Shown here in pieces: positions 11,995-25,300 of a stretch of 64,000 nucleotides of DNA. A program made the position numbers and the translations under genes. The stretch spans positions 62,001-126,000 of the forward strand of contig JAOTOL010001159.1 of the NCBI GenBank assembly GCA_034440575.1, written 5' to 3'. How positions within the stretch are numbered: the first letter of the stretch is position 1; each line of letters starts with the position of its first letter. The notes under the pieces are model-generated. The model searched no databases, was not told the DNA's origin, and saw only the letters and a program-made list of their open reading frames with translations. Origin of the DNA: Imbricaverruca yamaguchii (lineage: Eukaryota; Arthropoda; Thecostraca; Neoverrucidae).

Positions 11995-13240
11995 AGACCG
12001 TCAAGATAGCTACCCGCTTGTTCGTCGGCATCAGCACCGATGCAAAATCTGCGACACTTGCTAATCTACGTGTTCGTCTCCTGTCAGTATTAAGCTGAAT
12101 ATTCAGAACGCCACTCAGCAGTGCATTGCCGAATAAGAAACTGACTCTAATTGTAGCAGAGCTCCATATTCGCCAGCAGAGCAGGAAGGGCAGTGTATAA
12201 TATTTCAATCATAGTTTCTCGGTAAACAGATTGTATATTACTAGATAATTAAGCTTTACTCCGCGATATATTTCTTCAAACAAATGCGGGTATGATGTGA
12301 CGACTATCGAATCGATACTGGACCTGAGCATGCTTGCTTGCATTTTGCCTTCCATTCAGCTTGTATGTTCACAAACTTAGACAGCTACCATTGGTAGATG
12401 TAATTCACCTGATGAGCTTTCAGTTTCGGTGGTACAAACATACCAAAGTGGCGTACAGTCAAGAGATGCCGAGCTTGACAAACAATGCGTGAAACATGAC
12501 ACAATAGCATCACAATACGTTAATCGGCATGTGTACCGTCCCATCATAAGTGCAACAAGCCACAAGCTGTTCTGTATGAAACCCTGTATTGCAGTGGCAT
12601 TAGCTGTTTGTTTTGGGTTCGCTCTAGTCTTTGCTGATTGCGTTCACGGTTATTTCCATCACGTTTGATTATGTCGTGCTGCATTGGCTTATTAGCGCGA
12701 TCTGGCTGGCTGATATTCAACCGCCACAAATTACCAGCGCTCCGATGTGTTCGATATGGGCAAGAGGTTAAGCTGTTCTGGTGGGTTGCACAGAAGTTCA
12801 TGCAACTTGCGGTGCCAACATATATTTGAATTCTTGACAAATGTATTTAAGAAGAAACTGCTACAAATGTCCAACCCCTGTCCTAACCTATTCCTCTCCC
12901 CCCCACCCCCATCTGTAAAAAAAAAGAAAGGTGTCACAACCGTGTTGCTCAAACCGTTTTGTACGCCAGCGAAGGAAGTTTTTTGTGTTAATGGAAATCG
13001 TATTTGCGTTAATGGTAAAAGCATTGATAGGAAAGGTACTGTCGTCGCAAAGCAGCAGTACAGCGAAATCTTAATTGGGAATTCAAGAAAGTGCATGTTA
13101 TCAGTAAAGCAATGCAGGTGGCAATTCATCCAGTCGTACGTTATTTATACATCTTTTTGCTAGTTAGCCGGTTGTTTTTGTTTTTTCGCACGATTTCTCT
13201 TATCGCCCAATAGTAGCAGCACTCATATATTAACCTTAAG
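11995..13240. other. Non-coding stretch, nothing recognised
   Basis: AT-rich sequence. A 138-codon ORF at 12747-13163 contains low-complexity Pro/Lys from cccc and aaaa runs and has no family resemblance. Confidence 0.35.
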
Positions 13241-13269
13241 AAAGAGAGAGAGAGAGATATATATATATA

Positions 13270-13347
<78 letters not shown>
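13241..13347. repeat. Compound (AG)n-(AT)n-(GT)n-(AT)n microsatellite
   Basis: An AG run to 13257, then AT, GT from about 13270, and AT to 13346. Confidence 0.96.
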
Positions 13348-13349
<2 letters not shown>

Positions 13350-14056
13350 CAACGTAAGCAGTGGCGGCAGATCGGTTGGCCCCCTGGCAAAATGATGATG
13401 TGGCCAAAAATAGTTTGCTATCCGCTTCGGTCACTCGTCATTTGTTTATTATATCCAGAAAGTAGTCCGATCTCAACTTTCCGAATTCAAATGATTTTAT
13501 AGGCAACACTTCGGCTGCGTATGCCATTGAAAGGGGAGTTGATGTTAGAATTTGGAAGATATAAATTTATCTGCTGTCCAACGTTTTTGTAAACGAAGCA
13601 ATGGCAGATAAATCATGATGTTGCATAAAATGCAACCCCAAAAGTCCCCCCCCCCCCACTAGCAAAAGAAACTCCTCAAAAATGTCACTAACAAGAATAA
13701 GAAGAGCGGCTTGATCCCCATGACCAACCTGAATCCTTCGCCGCTGTCCGTAAATATGGGCATATCGCCTTTGCAATGATGCCGCGCCTTTCTACGTTAA
13801 TCCTGGCAGAAGATATTCAAGTGAGAAATAGTGTTCGGCTGTAGTTATAGAAGTTTGACACTATTTTCGTTTATCAGGACGAGAGCTTATTTGAGCGCCA
13901 AACTAGTGGACTGGGTCGCGACAGCTCCAACGTAATAAACGGAACCAATCTGATCGGCTGTCAGCATGGGGCCGTTTCGGCACGCGCCGCGCCTGTTGTT
14001 CCGCCTCTGTCGCCGCCGTGTCTCTAGCCTAATCGACATGGTCTGTTCGCTTCCAG
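13348..14056. other. Intron 5' of the first visible exon
   Basis: Ends in the polypyrimidine/AG acceptor of the exon at 14057. No upstream coding exon was recognised. Confidence 0.5.
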
Positions 14057-14139
14057 GGGCAAGGACGACGTCAACATATCGGCCATTCTCAGCATGTGGC
14101 AGGAGGGGTACGACAAACGCCTGCGGCCAAACTACGGAG
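14057..14139 (+). CDS. Rdl: RDL-like GABA receptor, N-terminal extracellular exon (exon 2-type)
   Basis: This 83-bp exon starts with one base completing a codon, reads NISAIL and GYDKRLRPNYGG in frame, and ends with a single G before the donor gtacgg. It follows an acceptor ending cttccag. NISAIL followed by YDKR.RPNYGG is the signature that precedes the first beta strands in RDL subunits. It corresponds to the N-terminal helix region and the linker into strand beta-1. A stop codon lies in frame upstream at 14025 and no ATG lies between that stop and the exon. This is therefore an internal exon with a true 3' splice site, not a start exon. The final G joins GT or GC of either alternative downstream exon to give glycine, completing NYGG. 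The upstream exon, which should end with two bases of a codon, was not found in the first 14 kb. Confidence 0.87.
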
Positions 14140-15654
14140 GTACGGCCTCGCCGCCGGGGTGACTCGGGTCTGTCATGTCCGTCGTGAGGTATGGCCGGCA
14201 GCCCTGACATTCTTGCCAGAGGAAGCTTAGGGCTCTCCCAACAATTACACAGCTACCACCTGACCGGGAAGGGGCCGCACAGCCTTGGCATGCTGTTACG
14301 AATAAATCCGTGCTTGTGTTGTAAATAGTCTACACCACTGTTTCGTCATACATTGTCCAGGCATTTCAGTGAACAGTATTCTCAGAATAGGTAAGATGCG
14401 TTTAAGCTATTCTCTTATCACTAGTGCCAGTCGACGAAACCGTACATACGCAGCAGAGGCGACGCGCGGCGTTCGCCTATCCGTGAAGATTCAGTTTGTG
14501 TTGATAACTGTGCCTTGGCCACTTTGGACACACACTCACGTATTAGTGCTTGGCAGCGAGCCACTGGTGGTGCGGCGCATCTCAAAAGCTGGTCAAGTCT
14601 GTTTTTTTGTTGCTGTATAACATGCCTGAAAGAAGCTCAAACCAGCGTAAAAGTGGCGTAATCGTCGGTGCGCTCGTGCGAATGGCGCAATTATGCAGAA
14701 AGTGTCTTCTGGCAGTGACCTGGACGCGGTGGGGGATGTAGTGACAGAAGCCCCGGTCTAGTACACAGCTGGCGGTGTCTTCTGGGAACCACACTGGCAA
14801 GGGCTTTCGGGCGCGACGCCCTTTCCACAGCAGGGCTGCCACTATAGTCATTTTTTCAAGAGAATGCGCCACAACTATAATTTAGTCAAGGCTATGAGAT
14901 GACAATAGCTTCAAAGAAATCGTTCAGAGACAAAAATGGCATTGCTGTGAATAGCTGACTGAAAATTATGTGGATGGATACATTATGTGATTCTAGAAAA
15001 CAGCGCTTTCCTATCGGCCAAAAGGAACGCTACGGTTCACGCTCCTGCTACGGTCGTCTCCATGTCTTTATCAAACACGGTGCATAATATCCGAAGATGT
15101 ATGCATAGTACCCGAGTAGTATTGCATACCCCTCAGGTGGGACCGCCTGGCTTGCAGATAGTGGCAGTGTTGCTAAAGAACAGGAACATCCAAGTAGGAT
15201 GTCTTCCGGGATTTAGGCTTGCCAAATAACAACTGTATATTTGTATATGGGTTGAAACCACTGGTGAATTGAGGAAAAGAATATCCTTCGATCATTACTC
15301 CTAAAGCTTGGAAATAGAGGCGTTGTGAATATGCTACTATTCATAATGTATGCACTTTCAAAAGCGTTCGAAATGTAATGGAATCTGCGACAATAACATC
15401 TGGATTATTATCTTCATTTAACATGTTCTTCACTTCGCTGTGTCTCATCGCTTGTCTTGTGACTCAAAATCCCACTCTACCGCTCCCAAAACAATATTTG
15501 GTACTCTCACAGTCACAGGAACCCTTGAGGACCCCTGCTATGCTCTCTTCCATGGGATCTTTCCTTCATCGTGCTAGTTTGCATGGTGTGACAGAGCATG
15601 GCCAGAAGTGAGCACGCTGGTGGCAAGACAGCAGTGCCAGTGCAAGTGAGGCGT
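14140..15654. other. Start of the ~31-kb intron, nothing else recognised
   Basis: Unique-looking intronic sequence after the donor gtacgg at 14140. Confidence 0.5.
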
Positions 15655-15735
15655 TCTGATTGTGCTCAGTCTTGAGCAATTGGCTGGGGCGTCGGTCTGG
15701 TAAATCAAGGGTTGTGGGTTCAAGGCTAGCTTACC
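15655..15735 (+). ncRNA. tRNA-derived SINE-like sequence
   Basis: GTCGGTCTGGTAAATCAAGG followed by TTGTGGGTTCAAGGC matches the anticodon arm, variable region and T arm of a tRNA-derived SINE head. The loop CTGGTAA would give anticodon GGT (Thr-like). An (AG)n tract lies about 50 bp downstream, as is common for SINE tails. Confidence 0.5.
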
Positions 15736-15782
15736 GTCCGAACGGCGAATTCGAGTTGTGGGTAGAGGAGGCAATGCACATC

Positions 15783-15785
<3 letters not shown>

Positions 15786-15840
<55 letters not shown>

Positions 15841-16000
15841 TGTGAAAGAAAGAGTAAGTGACTGTGAGTGAGAGTATGAGGAGAGCGGGAGAAAGTAAGA
15901 TAAATGTAAAGTCCGATATAGAAGGAAAGAAAGAGAGCAAGAGATAAAGGGAGCAAGAGAGCAATAGAGAAAGAGAGAAAGAGAGAAATAGAGAAAACGA
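15786..16000. repeat. (AG)n microsatellite with purine-rich tail
   Basis: A pure AG run to about 15834, then degenerate gagaaag and agagagc purine sequence. Confidence 0.95.
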
Positions 16001-18100
16001 AAATATTCTGCGGCCGCGGTCTTCTGGAGCATTTCCACAGCCGCCGACGATCGGATGTTAAGGTGATAATTTAATCGGTCGGGGAATGGTCCTAGCCATT
16101 GCATTGCTGTGCTGATTTGCTGTCGAAGTTCTCCTATATTGGTTGGACTTGGTATGTAGTGTAAATATAAAGTGATAAATTACTACGACCGTTGACATAG
16201 GTAGTTTATATGAAAACATTAAATCCGATGTGCATTTTGTTCAGTTTTACAATGCATCGTCACTTCCTGTCACTATCTATGATGGCTGTTTGTTTTTCGT
16301 GTCCAACTGCCGAGAAATCGAAACTAAACGGGACATTATAAACTGAACGGTGATCTTCCTCAAGCTGATTAAGCGATACCAAAAATATGAATACAAAGTT
16401 GCCGGTTGGATTAAAACATGGGGGGTCAATTTGGGAAAATGTAATGTATGTCAGTTTCAATACCATCGATGGAAACTCTCGTTCGCTAGGCCGTAAAAAC
16501 TTCAGAGTGTGCGATAATTTAAGACGCTTTAATCCCTGTTATAGCTTCTAATCTTCATGTGCCACCCTTTCATCAACATTATATACCGGGTTGGACAAAG
16601 CCGTGGCCGGAGGAGCAGCCACTAAGAGACGGCTTTGTTGAGAGCCTTTGAGTGCATTGCAGGCATAAGCTATGTAGCATGCGATGCATGTTATTCTGCC
16701 GCTTGTAAGATTATGGCAGACACACATCTTAGTCCACTATCATCACCTTATCTCACTTCCCGAAGGGGCACGGTATCCACACGCTAGGTGCAATACTGTA
16801 CTGCAAATGGCTGACTGCCATGTGCCGCATGGAGTGCTACAAAGTTTGTGATTGACTAAGCATAGGCAGTCATTGGACTACTCAGACTACTCCCTGTTCG
16901 GATACAACTATCAAAGGAGGACTAAAACGTGGCTCATTGAAGCTCGACCCTCCCTTGAGAGAATTGGGTTTTCGAGATTAGTCGCGAGTTATGCTCGGTG
17001 ACGGCCAGCTTCTTTCTAAGAAGTGTTTTCTCGGTGCAACGCTACACTAGTTACACTTTGCTGACGTAAATTGTGGCATGGTTAAGAATTATGAAAGTAT
17101 TGTTGACAGGATTAAATGTTAAATTGTTGAAGAGTGGGATACCACGACGTCTTGCATATTAGTGTGTGGCTGGTCATTCACCAGCAATGTTGGAATACAG
17201 TGAATATCACTTATTACAACTGACACCAATTTAACTCTTTTTAGACCACAGAAGCTAGGCAGATCTTCAATCACTCATTTGTAGGATCTGCAGCCGGTTT
17301 AAAAAAGGCCGATGGTACCTTTCCACCGCAAGGTTATCTCTTTGAGCACGACTGTGAACGAAAACTCGGGTAGCCTTCAGTGCACCGTTGTACGATTGAT
17401 TTCCGTTTGAGTTGCGTCGATGACAAAACCTGAGAAGCCTCGCTGACAACTAAGGCTATGTACCCTCGCCATGTTTATTGATCATTTTACAGCGTGTGAG
17501 CCACTGGTGGATGCTCGTGCAGCAAATGTGATTAGTGGGTTAACGACTACACTAATGGACAGCTATGTCCATTGCCTACCGTCCAGGCTGGTCACTGAGT
17601 CAGCCGAGCAGGCGATAATTGTAGCCTGAAGTTTCGCGCCACCTGCGGACATGAAGACGTGCCTGTAGCCAACTGCATCACTTCTAATGAGTTACTGGCT
17701 GCCTTCACCGGCGGATATCGCCGGAGACGGAGACGCAGCAATCGGAGACCGACGTCACTCATGCAGAAGAGCCAACACCTGCCTGCTGTCGTTCGACGAG
17801 GTGTGGAAGCGGCCAGCACTCGTGCACAGGAGCGCGAGGTCGCCATCAGGCGTGTAGGAAGTGTCGACTAGGCGCCGGCACGCGGCATGAAGCGTCACCG
17901 CCGGCGTACTCCTCTGAACACTGGTCGTGCTCTCCTCGTCAGGCCCGGCCGCAGGAGCCGCGGGGACGGCCGTCGGGTCGCCCCCGCCGAGTACACTGTC
18001 CACCGAGGACTCTGGTCTGTCCCGCCCGACAGAGCTCGACTGTCAGGAGTCCTGAATCGTCCCGACGAACCGACTGTCGCTGCCCCCTGTCTATTCTACT
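16001..18100. other. Intronic, nothing recognised
   Basis: No gene or repeat recognised. GC content rises after 17.6 kb. Confidence 0.4.
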
Positions 18101-18206
18101 CCAGCCGCAGATAGTGCAGCAGACACACGTGGCAGACCTAGATCCAGCCGCAGATAGTGCAGCAGACACACGTGACAGACGAAGATCCAGCCGCAGATAG
18201 TGAAGT
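18101..18206. repeat. 43-bp tandem repeat, about 2.5 copies
   Basis: CCAGCCGCAGATAGTGCAGC starts at 18101, 18144 and 18187 (the third copy diverges after gtg). Confidence 0.92.
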
Positions 18207-18769
18207 TTGATCGAAGGAGATGCAGGTGGCCGCCGCTGTGTCGGCAGAAGACGTGAGAGCTGTCGCTAACTGAGTACCACAAAGGATGACCTCTGAGGAC
18301 CCGGATGTACTCTGATGTAATTCACCCTGCGACGATTTTGGTCATAATCATGTCATGGAGTGCAGGACTTGGACAGTGGAAGCAGGGAAAGATCAGCACC
18401 CCCTACTCGTCTTCATACATCAGCTGACCTCTGTTAGAGACCTTGACTGAGCAATTTATCGGACCGATCGGTGACTACACACTACTCAGTGGGCCATGGC
18501 TCAGCAATTCTTGGTGGGGCTATTATAGGCGGCTTTTTCTTGGCATATGCATGACCGACGGCCATTTCTTCCTGGGTCTCATGCCGCCGCTATCAAGAAT
18601 TAGGCGCCATAATTTCAAACAAAGCTTATCTCGGCTACAGCACTGGAAAGAACACGGATTAAAAGCTCCAACTTCGCGGCTGTGTCGGCGGGAATTGGTG
18701 GGACACTAGACCGGCTTCTGCGTCGCACCCCATCCAGGGACCAATCCAGGATATCCAGTACAATCCGAG

Positions 18770-18905
18770 ATATCCAAGGGCTAATCCATGATATCTGAAA
18801 ATGGTGGATACCCACATCAACACCTAGCAGGTTGTCCGTACAGAAGCAACCCAGGATATCTGGAAATGTTGGATACTCACATCGACACTCAGCAGGATGC
18901 ATGAA
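18770..18905. repeat. Diverged tandem duplication around GGATATCTGG
   Basis: A segment with GATATCTGAAAATGGTGGAT and CAACACCTAGCAGG recurs about 65 bp later with substitutions. Shorter GATATCC motifs precede it. Confidence 0.65.
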
Positions 18906-21725
18906 TACTATGATATTCGCACAATGGACAGGGATCAAAACGACTAGGGGTATCGTGAATCCTTGTGAGATTTATCGTTTTTTCTGAAATATCTAACAGG
19001 ACAATGTTTTCGCTCACAAAACAAAACACAGCATTAGAAACTCTCGCCCATGGATGATGAATAACGCCATAAACTGTCCAAGAATTTGAAGGGCATTCTC
19101 CAATACATCACATTTTAATACAGAAAACAACAGATTACAATCAATATAAGTACTCAAGGAAGACACAAATACCCATTCCACCCTCATTCCTCGCAGCTCC
19201 ACCCTGGACCAGTGCACTCCACCGTGTACTCCTCTTGGCATCACTGAAAACAAGAACGCATCGATGTGCCTAACCTAGAGATTCCCCCGGGAAGGGCGAC
19301 AAAATGAAACCGCACACAGGCAAGAGGCACGGAAAGTGGAGTGTAGGCCTCTTGGGAGGAGCTGCTGGATCGCTTCCGGCAGCCTTTTCCTGCGGCAGCC
19401 TGCCCTCCCTCGTGAGTCAGAGGGCAGAGCATGTCTTGGCTGATGAAAACGGTGCCATCGTTGTGATCTGAGTATTGGGTAAAGCTGCGCGGCTGCCGTG
19501 AAGGTGAGAGAGGTTGAAAATAAAAATGTCGACGGGGAAGCAATAGAGAAATTCAAACCCATCCTGCTCACCATGAGCATGAGGAAAATAGTTCGGCATC
19601 AACGAACAAAAGACACGTAAAAGGGAGTGCATTATAACAATTGTTGCTTAATTGGTAAATGAAGCTAACAGCCATTGCGAGCGAACATAACTGAAAAGCA
19701 AACAGTTTCTTGGCCTCACATGTCAGTGCAAGCATTGCTTGCGATGCGAAGTCGGTACGGTGTTGCCATTGGGGTGAACAAATGGCTTACGTTGACTTTG
19801 TGTGGGATAGCGACTTGTTTTCTTTTTTGACCTGATGAAAATGGCAGTCACGATGGGGAGACAGTGCACAGAGGGAATAGTCACGTAATCGAGTGGCTGG
19901 AAGAGATCAGATGAGGACATCATTGTTACCGGAGGCGACTGTGAAGACATTATTGTACAGAGTATGACCGGAAAAAATTGTCATGGGCAAAACAGAATAG
20001 TTCAGGGATCAGTCAGCTACTTGCCACAGTGAAGAGCACCCACAATGGTGGAATTCCATTGCGACCATGCATGGTGGAGTACCATTGTTGGCATAAATGG
20101 CGGTATACCATCATGCCACAGAGACAGTGGTCATTGCCGAGCAGATCGCCACCACACCGCGACCATATCGTGAACTCTACAACGCTTGCGCATCCGATCC
20201 ATCGCTTGACGAAGATCTTGGCTACCAGATGGGATGGACGTTTGGGAAATCTTCAGGCGTAAAGCGCCGTCTTTTCTGACGGCGTCCACGCGCCGTGAGC
20301 GACGGCCACTCGACAGTGCGGCCCCGGCGCGCCGCCCAGCCGATGTCCGCGACGGGATGGGATTTGCGCGGGAATTTACCGATTTACGCGGGAATGGTGC
20401 GGCGCCGGCCGGGCGTGATCGGACCGTGGCGCGGCTTTGTTGAACGGCCCGGCCCGGACAAGCACGGCTCGGTGGCGGCAGGGCAATCTTGGCTTGGCGG
20501 GAAGCAACACATTCGGGTGAGCAGCGACAAGCGAGCAGCGGTGGAGCGCCGGAAGCGATCCGGTCCGTACCGGCGCTCCGTGGCCAGAAGCGTGCCAGTC
20601 GTGGACAGCCGGCACGGTGAGCGCATCAGCGCGGCGGCGTTGTGGCGTGTCCGAGCAGTTTTCTGCAGCAGCCATGGTACTGCTGAACCCGAGTATGTGC
20701 TGCCCTATACATGGCTCTTGTAGTACTCTCCGATATACTTCACTTATTGTGTGCAACAAATGGAGCTAGGATGCACTTCCAACGCATTTTTCTGCCAATC
20801 GCCTTCCTCCTTTTTGTGCAATTTTGAAAATGTTATATCCCAAAGGCATCCTAAAATCCTCCTTATAATAGTCGTGCATAGTTTCGGGAGCTGACCGGCA
20901 CAGCATTTTGCACTCTGGGCTATGTGTAATGAAATAATTGTGTCTGCACGGCTCATGCTTTGAACAAACATATTCTAAGACATTTAGAAGTATTTAAAAT
21001 TGGTAGAAGCAGAGCTGTTGGACATAATTTAATACTTCTCGAATTCTTATTCGTTCCAGCGTGTTGCAATGCAAGCAGTTGAACCTATTGTTTTATTATT
21101 GTAAGCGAAGTTGGGTTCTAGCGCCTACCACATGTTTCTGCAAGCTGAAAGCGGCGATTCGGAAACTCGGAATTCAATTTGTGAGACGGAAAAAGATAGT
21201 TATTGCGAACTCGCCGCGAGCAAAGTGCATCTCATTTCCCTCATAAATGGGATCCTGTGCCTTTTGGAGTGTGAATGTCTATTCATACAGCGATGTCTAC
21301 TCGTGATTTATTGTTACCATTATTCCAATTATCGCACAGTCTAAGGTCTGACGTTGTTCACTTCGGCTCCAGGAAATATGTATGACTAATAACACACATA
21401 CAAGCCCACATATCTTGGTTTTGAGTAGGTTCGCATCAGAACACTCGAAATTACCTTCTCTACATTCCTCTATTCCAAAAGGAGGAGACGTAATGCGGTT
21501 GTAATTTTATTCCGACATCTGCAGAGTGCTCCTCCCCGATTCAGATTACTTTTAAGGTTGCCCAGATTGCTCAGATTAAGGGCACCGCTGGGATAGGACT
21601 AATTTGTTGTCAAGTTCAATATAGCTAAGGTAACAACACTAGGTATTTATCATGAATGGCTCTGCACGCTGCATTCAACAACCATATTCATAAAGGAATA
21701 CACCTGGATTTTGATAACTTCAGAG
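18906..21725. other. Intronic, nothing recognised
   Basis: A GC-rich island at about 20270-20650 is open for 142 codons (20295-20723, +) but is Arg-rich with no recognisable domain. Confidence 0.35.
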
Positions 21726-21755
21726 CATTAAAAACACACATGTGTGTTTTTAATG
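21726..21755. repeat. Perfect 30-bp palindrome, no spacer
   Basis: CATTAAAAACACACA is followed directly by its reverse complement. Confidence 0.96.
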
Positions 21756-21981
21756 TGCATGAGATGTATCTCACCCACTTAAATCGGTATATCTTGCCAA
21801 CCAACGTGTCGATTCGCGGCAACGTCGCCACCACATGTGGACTCGGCATGATCAGACGATGTCAACATTGTCAAGGTCGACATCAGACGGTCAACACCGG
21901 ACAAGCACGAGCCAAATATGTCGCCTGTGATTGTGACGGGTGCTTGAGGGACGTGCGTCAGGTCGGGCTGACCCCAGGATT

Positions 21982-22588
21982 TGCTCGAGACGTGACGGCA
22001 GTCGGCTCGAGACGTGACGGCAGTCGGTTCGAGACGTGACGGCAGTCGGTTCGAGACGTGACCGGCAGTCGGCTCGAGACGTAACTGGCAGTCGGCTCGA
22101 GACGTGACTGGCAGTCGGCTCGAGAGGTGACTGGCAGTCGGTTCGAGACGTGACTGGCAGTCGGCTCGAGACGTAACCGGCAGTCGGCTCGAGACGTGAC
22201 TGGCAGTCGGTTCGAGACGTGACCGGCAGTCGGCTCGAGACGTAACTGGCAGTCGGCTCGAGACGTGACCGGCAGTCGGCTCGAGACGTAACCGGCAGTC
22301 GGCTCGAGACGTGACTGGCAGTCGGCTCGAGACGTGACCGGCAGTCGGTTCGAGACGTGACTGGCAGTCGCTCGAGTGCAGTGGTCGAGACGTGACTGGC
22401 AGTCGGTTCGAGACGTGACCGACAGTCGGCTCGAGACGTGACTGGCAGTCGGCTCGAGACGTGACTGGCAGTCGGCTCGAGACGTGACTGGCAGTCGGCT
22501 CGAGAGGTGACTGGCAGTCGGTTCGAGACGTGACTGGCAGTCGGCTCGAGACGTAACCGGCAGTCGGCTCGAGACGTGACTGGCAGTC
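21982..22588. repeat. 22/23-bp minisatellite, about 26 copies
   Basis: CTCGAGACGTGACTGGCAGT is the core of a 23-bp unit (the first copies are 22 bp). It is interrupted at about 22368-22395. The 305- and 290-codon minus-strand ORFs are translations of this array. Confidence 0.95.
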
Positions 22589-23189
22589 GAAGGACGTCAC
22601 TGGTGGACACGGTCTCCTGTCGAGATCGACACACATGCATCGATCGCCTGGTGAAAGAGCAGGAGACAATAGTGTATGAAGTACGAAGTGCGTCATTCAT
22701 GCCATGCGTATTCTCATTTCCTCGCATGTGGCTCTGAATGACAGTCAAATGAGAAGTTGTCACGCCAGGTGCTCGTGCTTCTGTTTTTTTTCTGGGGGTT
22801 CACGGGACAAAGAACATTAATGCGGAAGCCACGTTTTTTATCGTCTAATTTTACCATACAAATAGACAAATACCTTGATGGAGATGACCAACCCTTTCGA
22901 AATTCACTCCCGTTGTGATATTTGCTATGTGTCTGCATGAACTTAATCACTGAGCCTGAGGAACATATCCTTAATACTTTGGAACGTTAATCAGTAATTC
23001 CTTTATCGTGGACAGGATCAACTTAAGAAATATTTGTCCCTCACACACTGATACTGACAGCATCACATCATGGCGTCTCTTCTGGATGCCTTTTTGTTCG
23101 CAAGCGGTGCTTCTCTTGTAGCTGAATTTACTGCTGCCACTGATAATGTGCTGCTGCTGCCGCTTTTCCAATGTTATCGCTGCCACTGT
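22589..23189. other. Intronic, nothing recognised
   Basis: No gene, RNA or repeat recognised. Confidence 0.4.
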
Positions 23190-23357
23190 CGCCGTCACCG
23201 TCACGGTCACCGTCACCGTCACCATCACCGTCACCGTCACCGTCACCGTCACCGTCACCGTCACCGTCACCGTCACCGTCACCATCACCGTCACCGTCAC
23301 CGTCACCGTCACCGTCACCGTCACCGTCACCGTCACCGTCACCGTCACCATCATCGC
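23190..23357. repeat. (GTCACC)n hexanucleotide array, about 27 copies
   Basis: CACCGT/GTCACC units run with a few CATCAC variants. Dipeptide ORFs (Thr-Val, Ser-Pro, Asp-Gly) on both strands come from this. Confidence 0.97.
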
Positions 23358-24344
23358 CACCTTGTCTTGATGTCACTCTGACGTGATATGTGCCAATGTA
23401 CTTGCAGGTGATATGTCTGATCATACCATCCTTCAGCTCCAATGGAAACCACCAAGGAGTGTGAATTCCATCCAATGGCTCGTTCATAGGGATTTAGTGA
23501 CGAATGAGCCCTGTGGGTTCGAGCATAAACAAATCCTTATTAGCTCCGCATCTGCCTTCTAGGGCCGGACCGGAAGATACAATGGAGTCGTCTGCACAAA
23601 TACATCGGGTGGATTATCCACAGACGCACCCTTCCTTCACAGCCCTGTTCCCCACACATCCGACCTTCTGTCAGCACTTCAATAGATGCAGAGGGGAGTT
23701 GGTCCCGTTCCCGACCATATCGGTCATATCGGTCCCGACCCAATACTGCCACACAGGACACACAAGAGAGCCGCTCCCCGCTCTCGGCTCGACAGTATAC
23801 GAGGCGGTCTCAAAACCAGTGCACCGTGGCCGCTGTTGCCGCCGTTTCCTGCTCTCCCTTCCACCGTGCTCTGTCTTTGGTAACTCCAAGTCTGCCTTCG
23901 CTTGTCTTCTCTTTCGTCTTTCGTCTTCGGCCGTCTTTCGCCTCCTCTGACCCCACTCCTTCCATTCGTGAGTACTGTATACGGGAGACGGTATTGACCT
24001 TGAACAGCGGCAGCACCGATTTTCACAGCTTCAGCACCAATGTTCACAATCGCAGGACCAACCTCACAGCTGCGACACCAATGTTCACAGCTGCACCACC
24101 AGCTGTCTCGAATCGCCTATTATTTACTACGCATCGGAACACCAGCTTTGTATTTCGGTACCACCAACCTCAAACTTCGCAGTGTCAGCTTCGCTAGTGA
24201 TCTTCCACTGATAAGTTTACCTCTGGATTTGCTTCATCCCTGGACCTGCTCCGCCTGTAGATCCACTCTACCCTTAGACCCGCTGTGTCCCTTGAATCAG
24301 CCCGACTCTGGGTCCTCTCTGCCCGACTCTGGGTCCTCTCCGTC
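23358..24344. other. Intronic, nothing recognised
   Basis: Overlapping ORFs of up to 148 codons have no family resemblance. GGGTCCTCTCTGCCCGACTC is duplicated locally at about 24300-24340. Confidence 0.35.
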
Positions 24345-24393
24345 GGGGTTCAGGGGAAGGGTGGCCCACGTGGCCACCCTTCCCCTGAACCCC
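24345..24393. repeat. Perfect inverted repeat, 22-bp arms, 5-nt spacer
   Basis: GGGGTTCAGGGGAAGGGTGG begins the left arm and CCACCCTTCCCCTGAACCCC ends the right arm. The spacer is CACGT. Confidence 0.97.
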
Positions 24394-25030
24394 AACTGCA
24401 GTCCGGGCCCGGACCAACTCCGTTCCGACAGGCGAACATCGATCCGATCGCCACGGTCGGCTCACAGCTGACCTTTCTGAAACAGATCTGGAACCGATTG
24501 GCCGCCGACGGCGGCCGGATTCGGCCCAGGTCGGTCATGGTGGGTCAGATGAGGTCGCAATCAATAATCTAATCTAACACACGAAGTGTCGGTGCGTTGT
24601 GTAGTGTTGTGTGGATGTGTAGCGCGTGATACAAATATAATTAAGTCGAAGGTCATATTCATTAACTACCGGATAGATTGTATCCAATGTGAGACAAATC
24701 CAAAGTTTTCAGACGTCAGACATTTTAGAGTTGATGGATCTGGTATTTTAGTCTGAAGACGGTCTGAGCCTGAAATATATTCTTGTAGGTATTTTGTTTG
24801 GCTGAGCGACACTGCGGCATTTGAGTCGATCATGTCAACAATATTTTTACAAAGCTGTTCACCAAGCCATCAAAAGCCACATATTGAACGCAGCGATATA
24901 AGCATTGAACGCAATAATTGAATGCAACGTCGGCACAACTATTGTAGCTCATTTCGCTCTCCCACGAGGATTTCTCGAGAATTGTGTTCAATTTTATTAG
25001 GGAAGTTTGGTATGATAGGCGGTTGACATT
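24394..25030. other. Intronic, nothing recognised
   Basis: GC-rich then AT-rich unique sequence. Confidence 0.4.
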
Positions 25031-25300
25031 TCCTCTCCATTGTTTGCTTCCATCTGTTTCTCTCCCTCCCCTCTCCCTTCCCCTCTTCCTTCCCTCTCTC
25101 CCCTCCCCTCTCTCTCTCTCCCTCCCCTTCTCCCTTCCCCTTCTCCCTCCCCCCTCTTCCTTCCCCCTCTCCCTTCCCCTCTCTCTTCTCTCTTGTCTCT
25201 TTCTCTCTCCCTCTCCGTCTCCTTCTCCGTCTCCCTCTCTCTCTCTGTCTCTCTCTCTGGCTCTCTCTCTCTCTCTCTCTCTCTCTTTCTGTTTTTCTAT
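25031..25300. repeat. Polypyrimidine (CT/CCCTCT)n tract
   Basis: About 250 bp of C and T on the + strand, ending in a purer CT run. Ser/Leu/Pro ORFs here are low-complexity. Confidence 0.95.

Noticed and set aside
13966..14187. ATG ORF overlapping the exon at 14057 as a signal-peptide start
   Set aside because: It is in a different frame from the RDL peptide. In the RDL frame there is a stop at 14025 and no ATG before the exon.
21779..22763. 305- and 290-codon minus ORFs
   Set aside because: Translations of the 23-bp array in two frames. The non-repeat ends have no similarity to known proteins.
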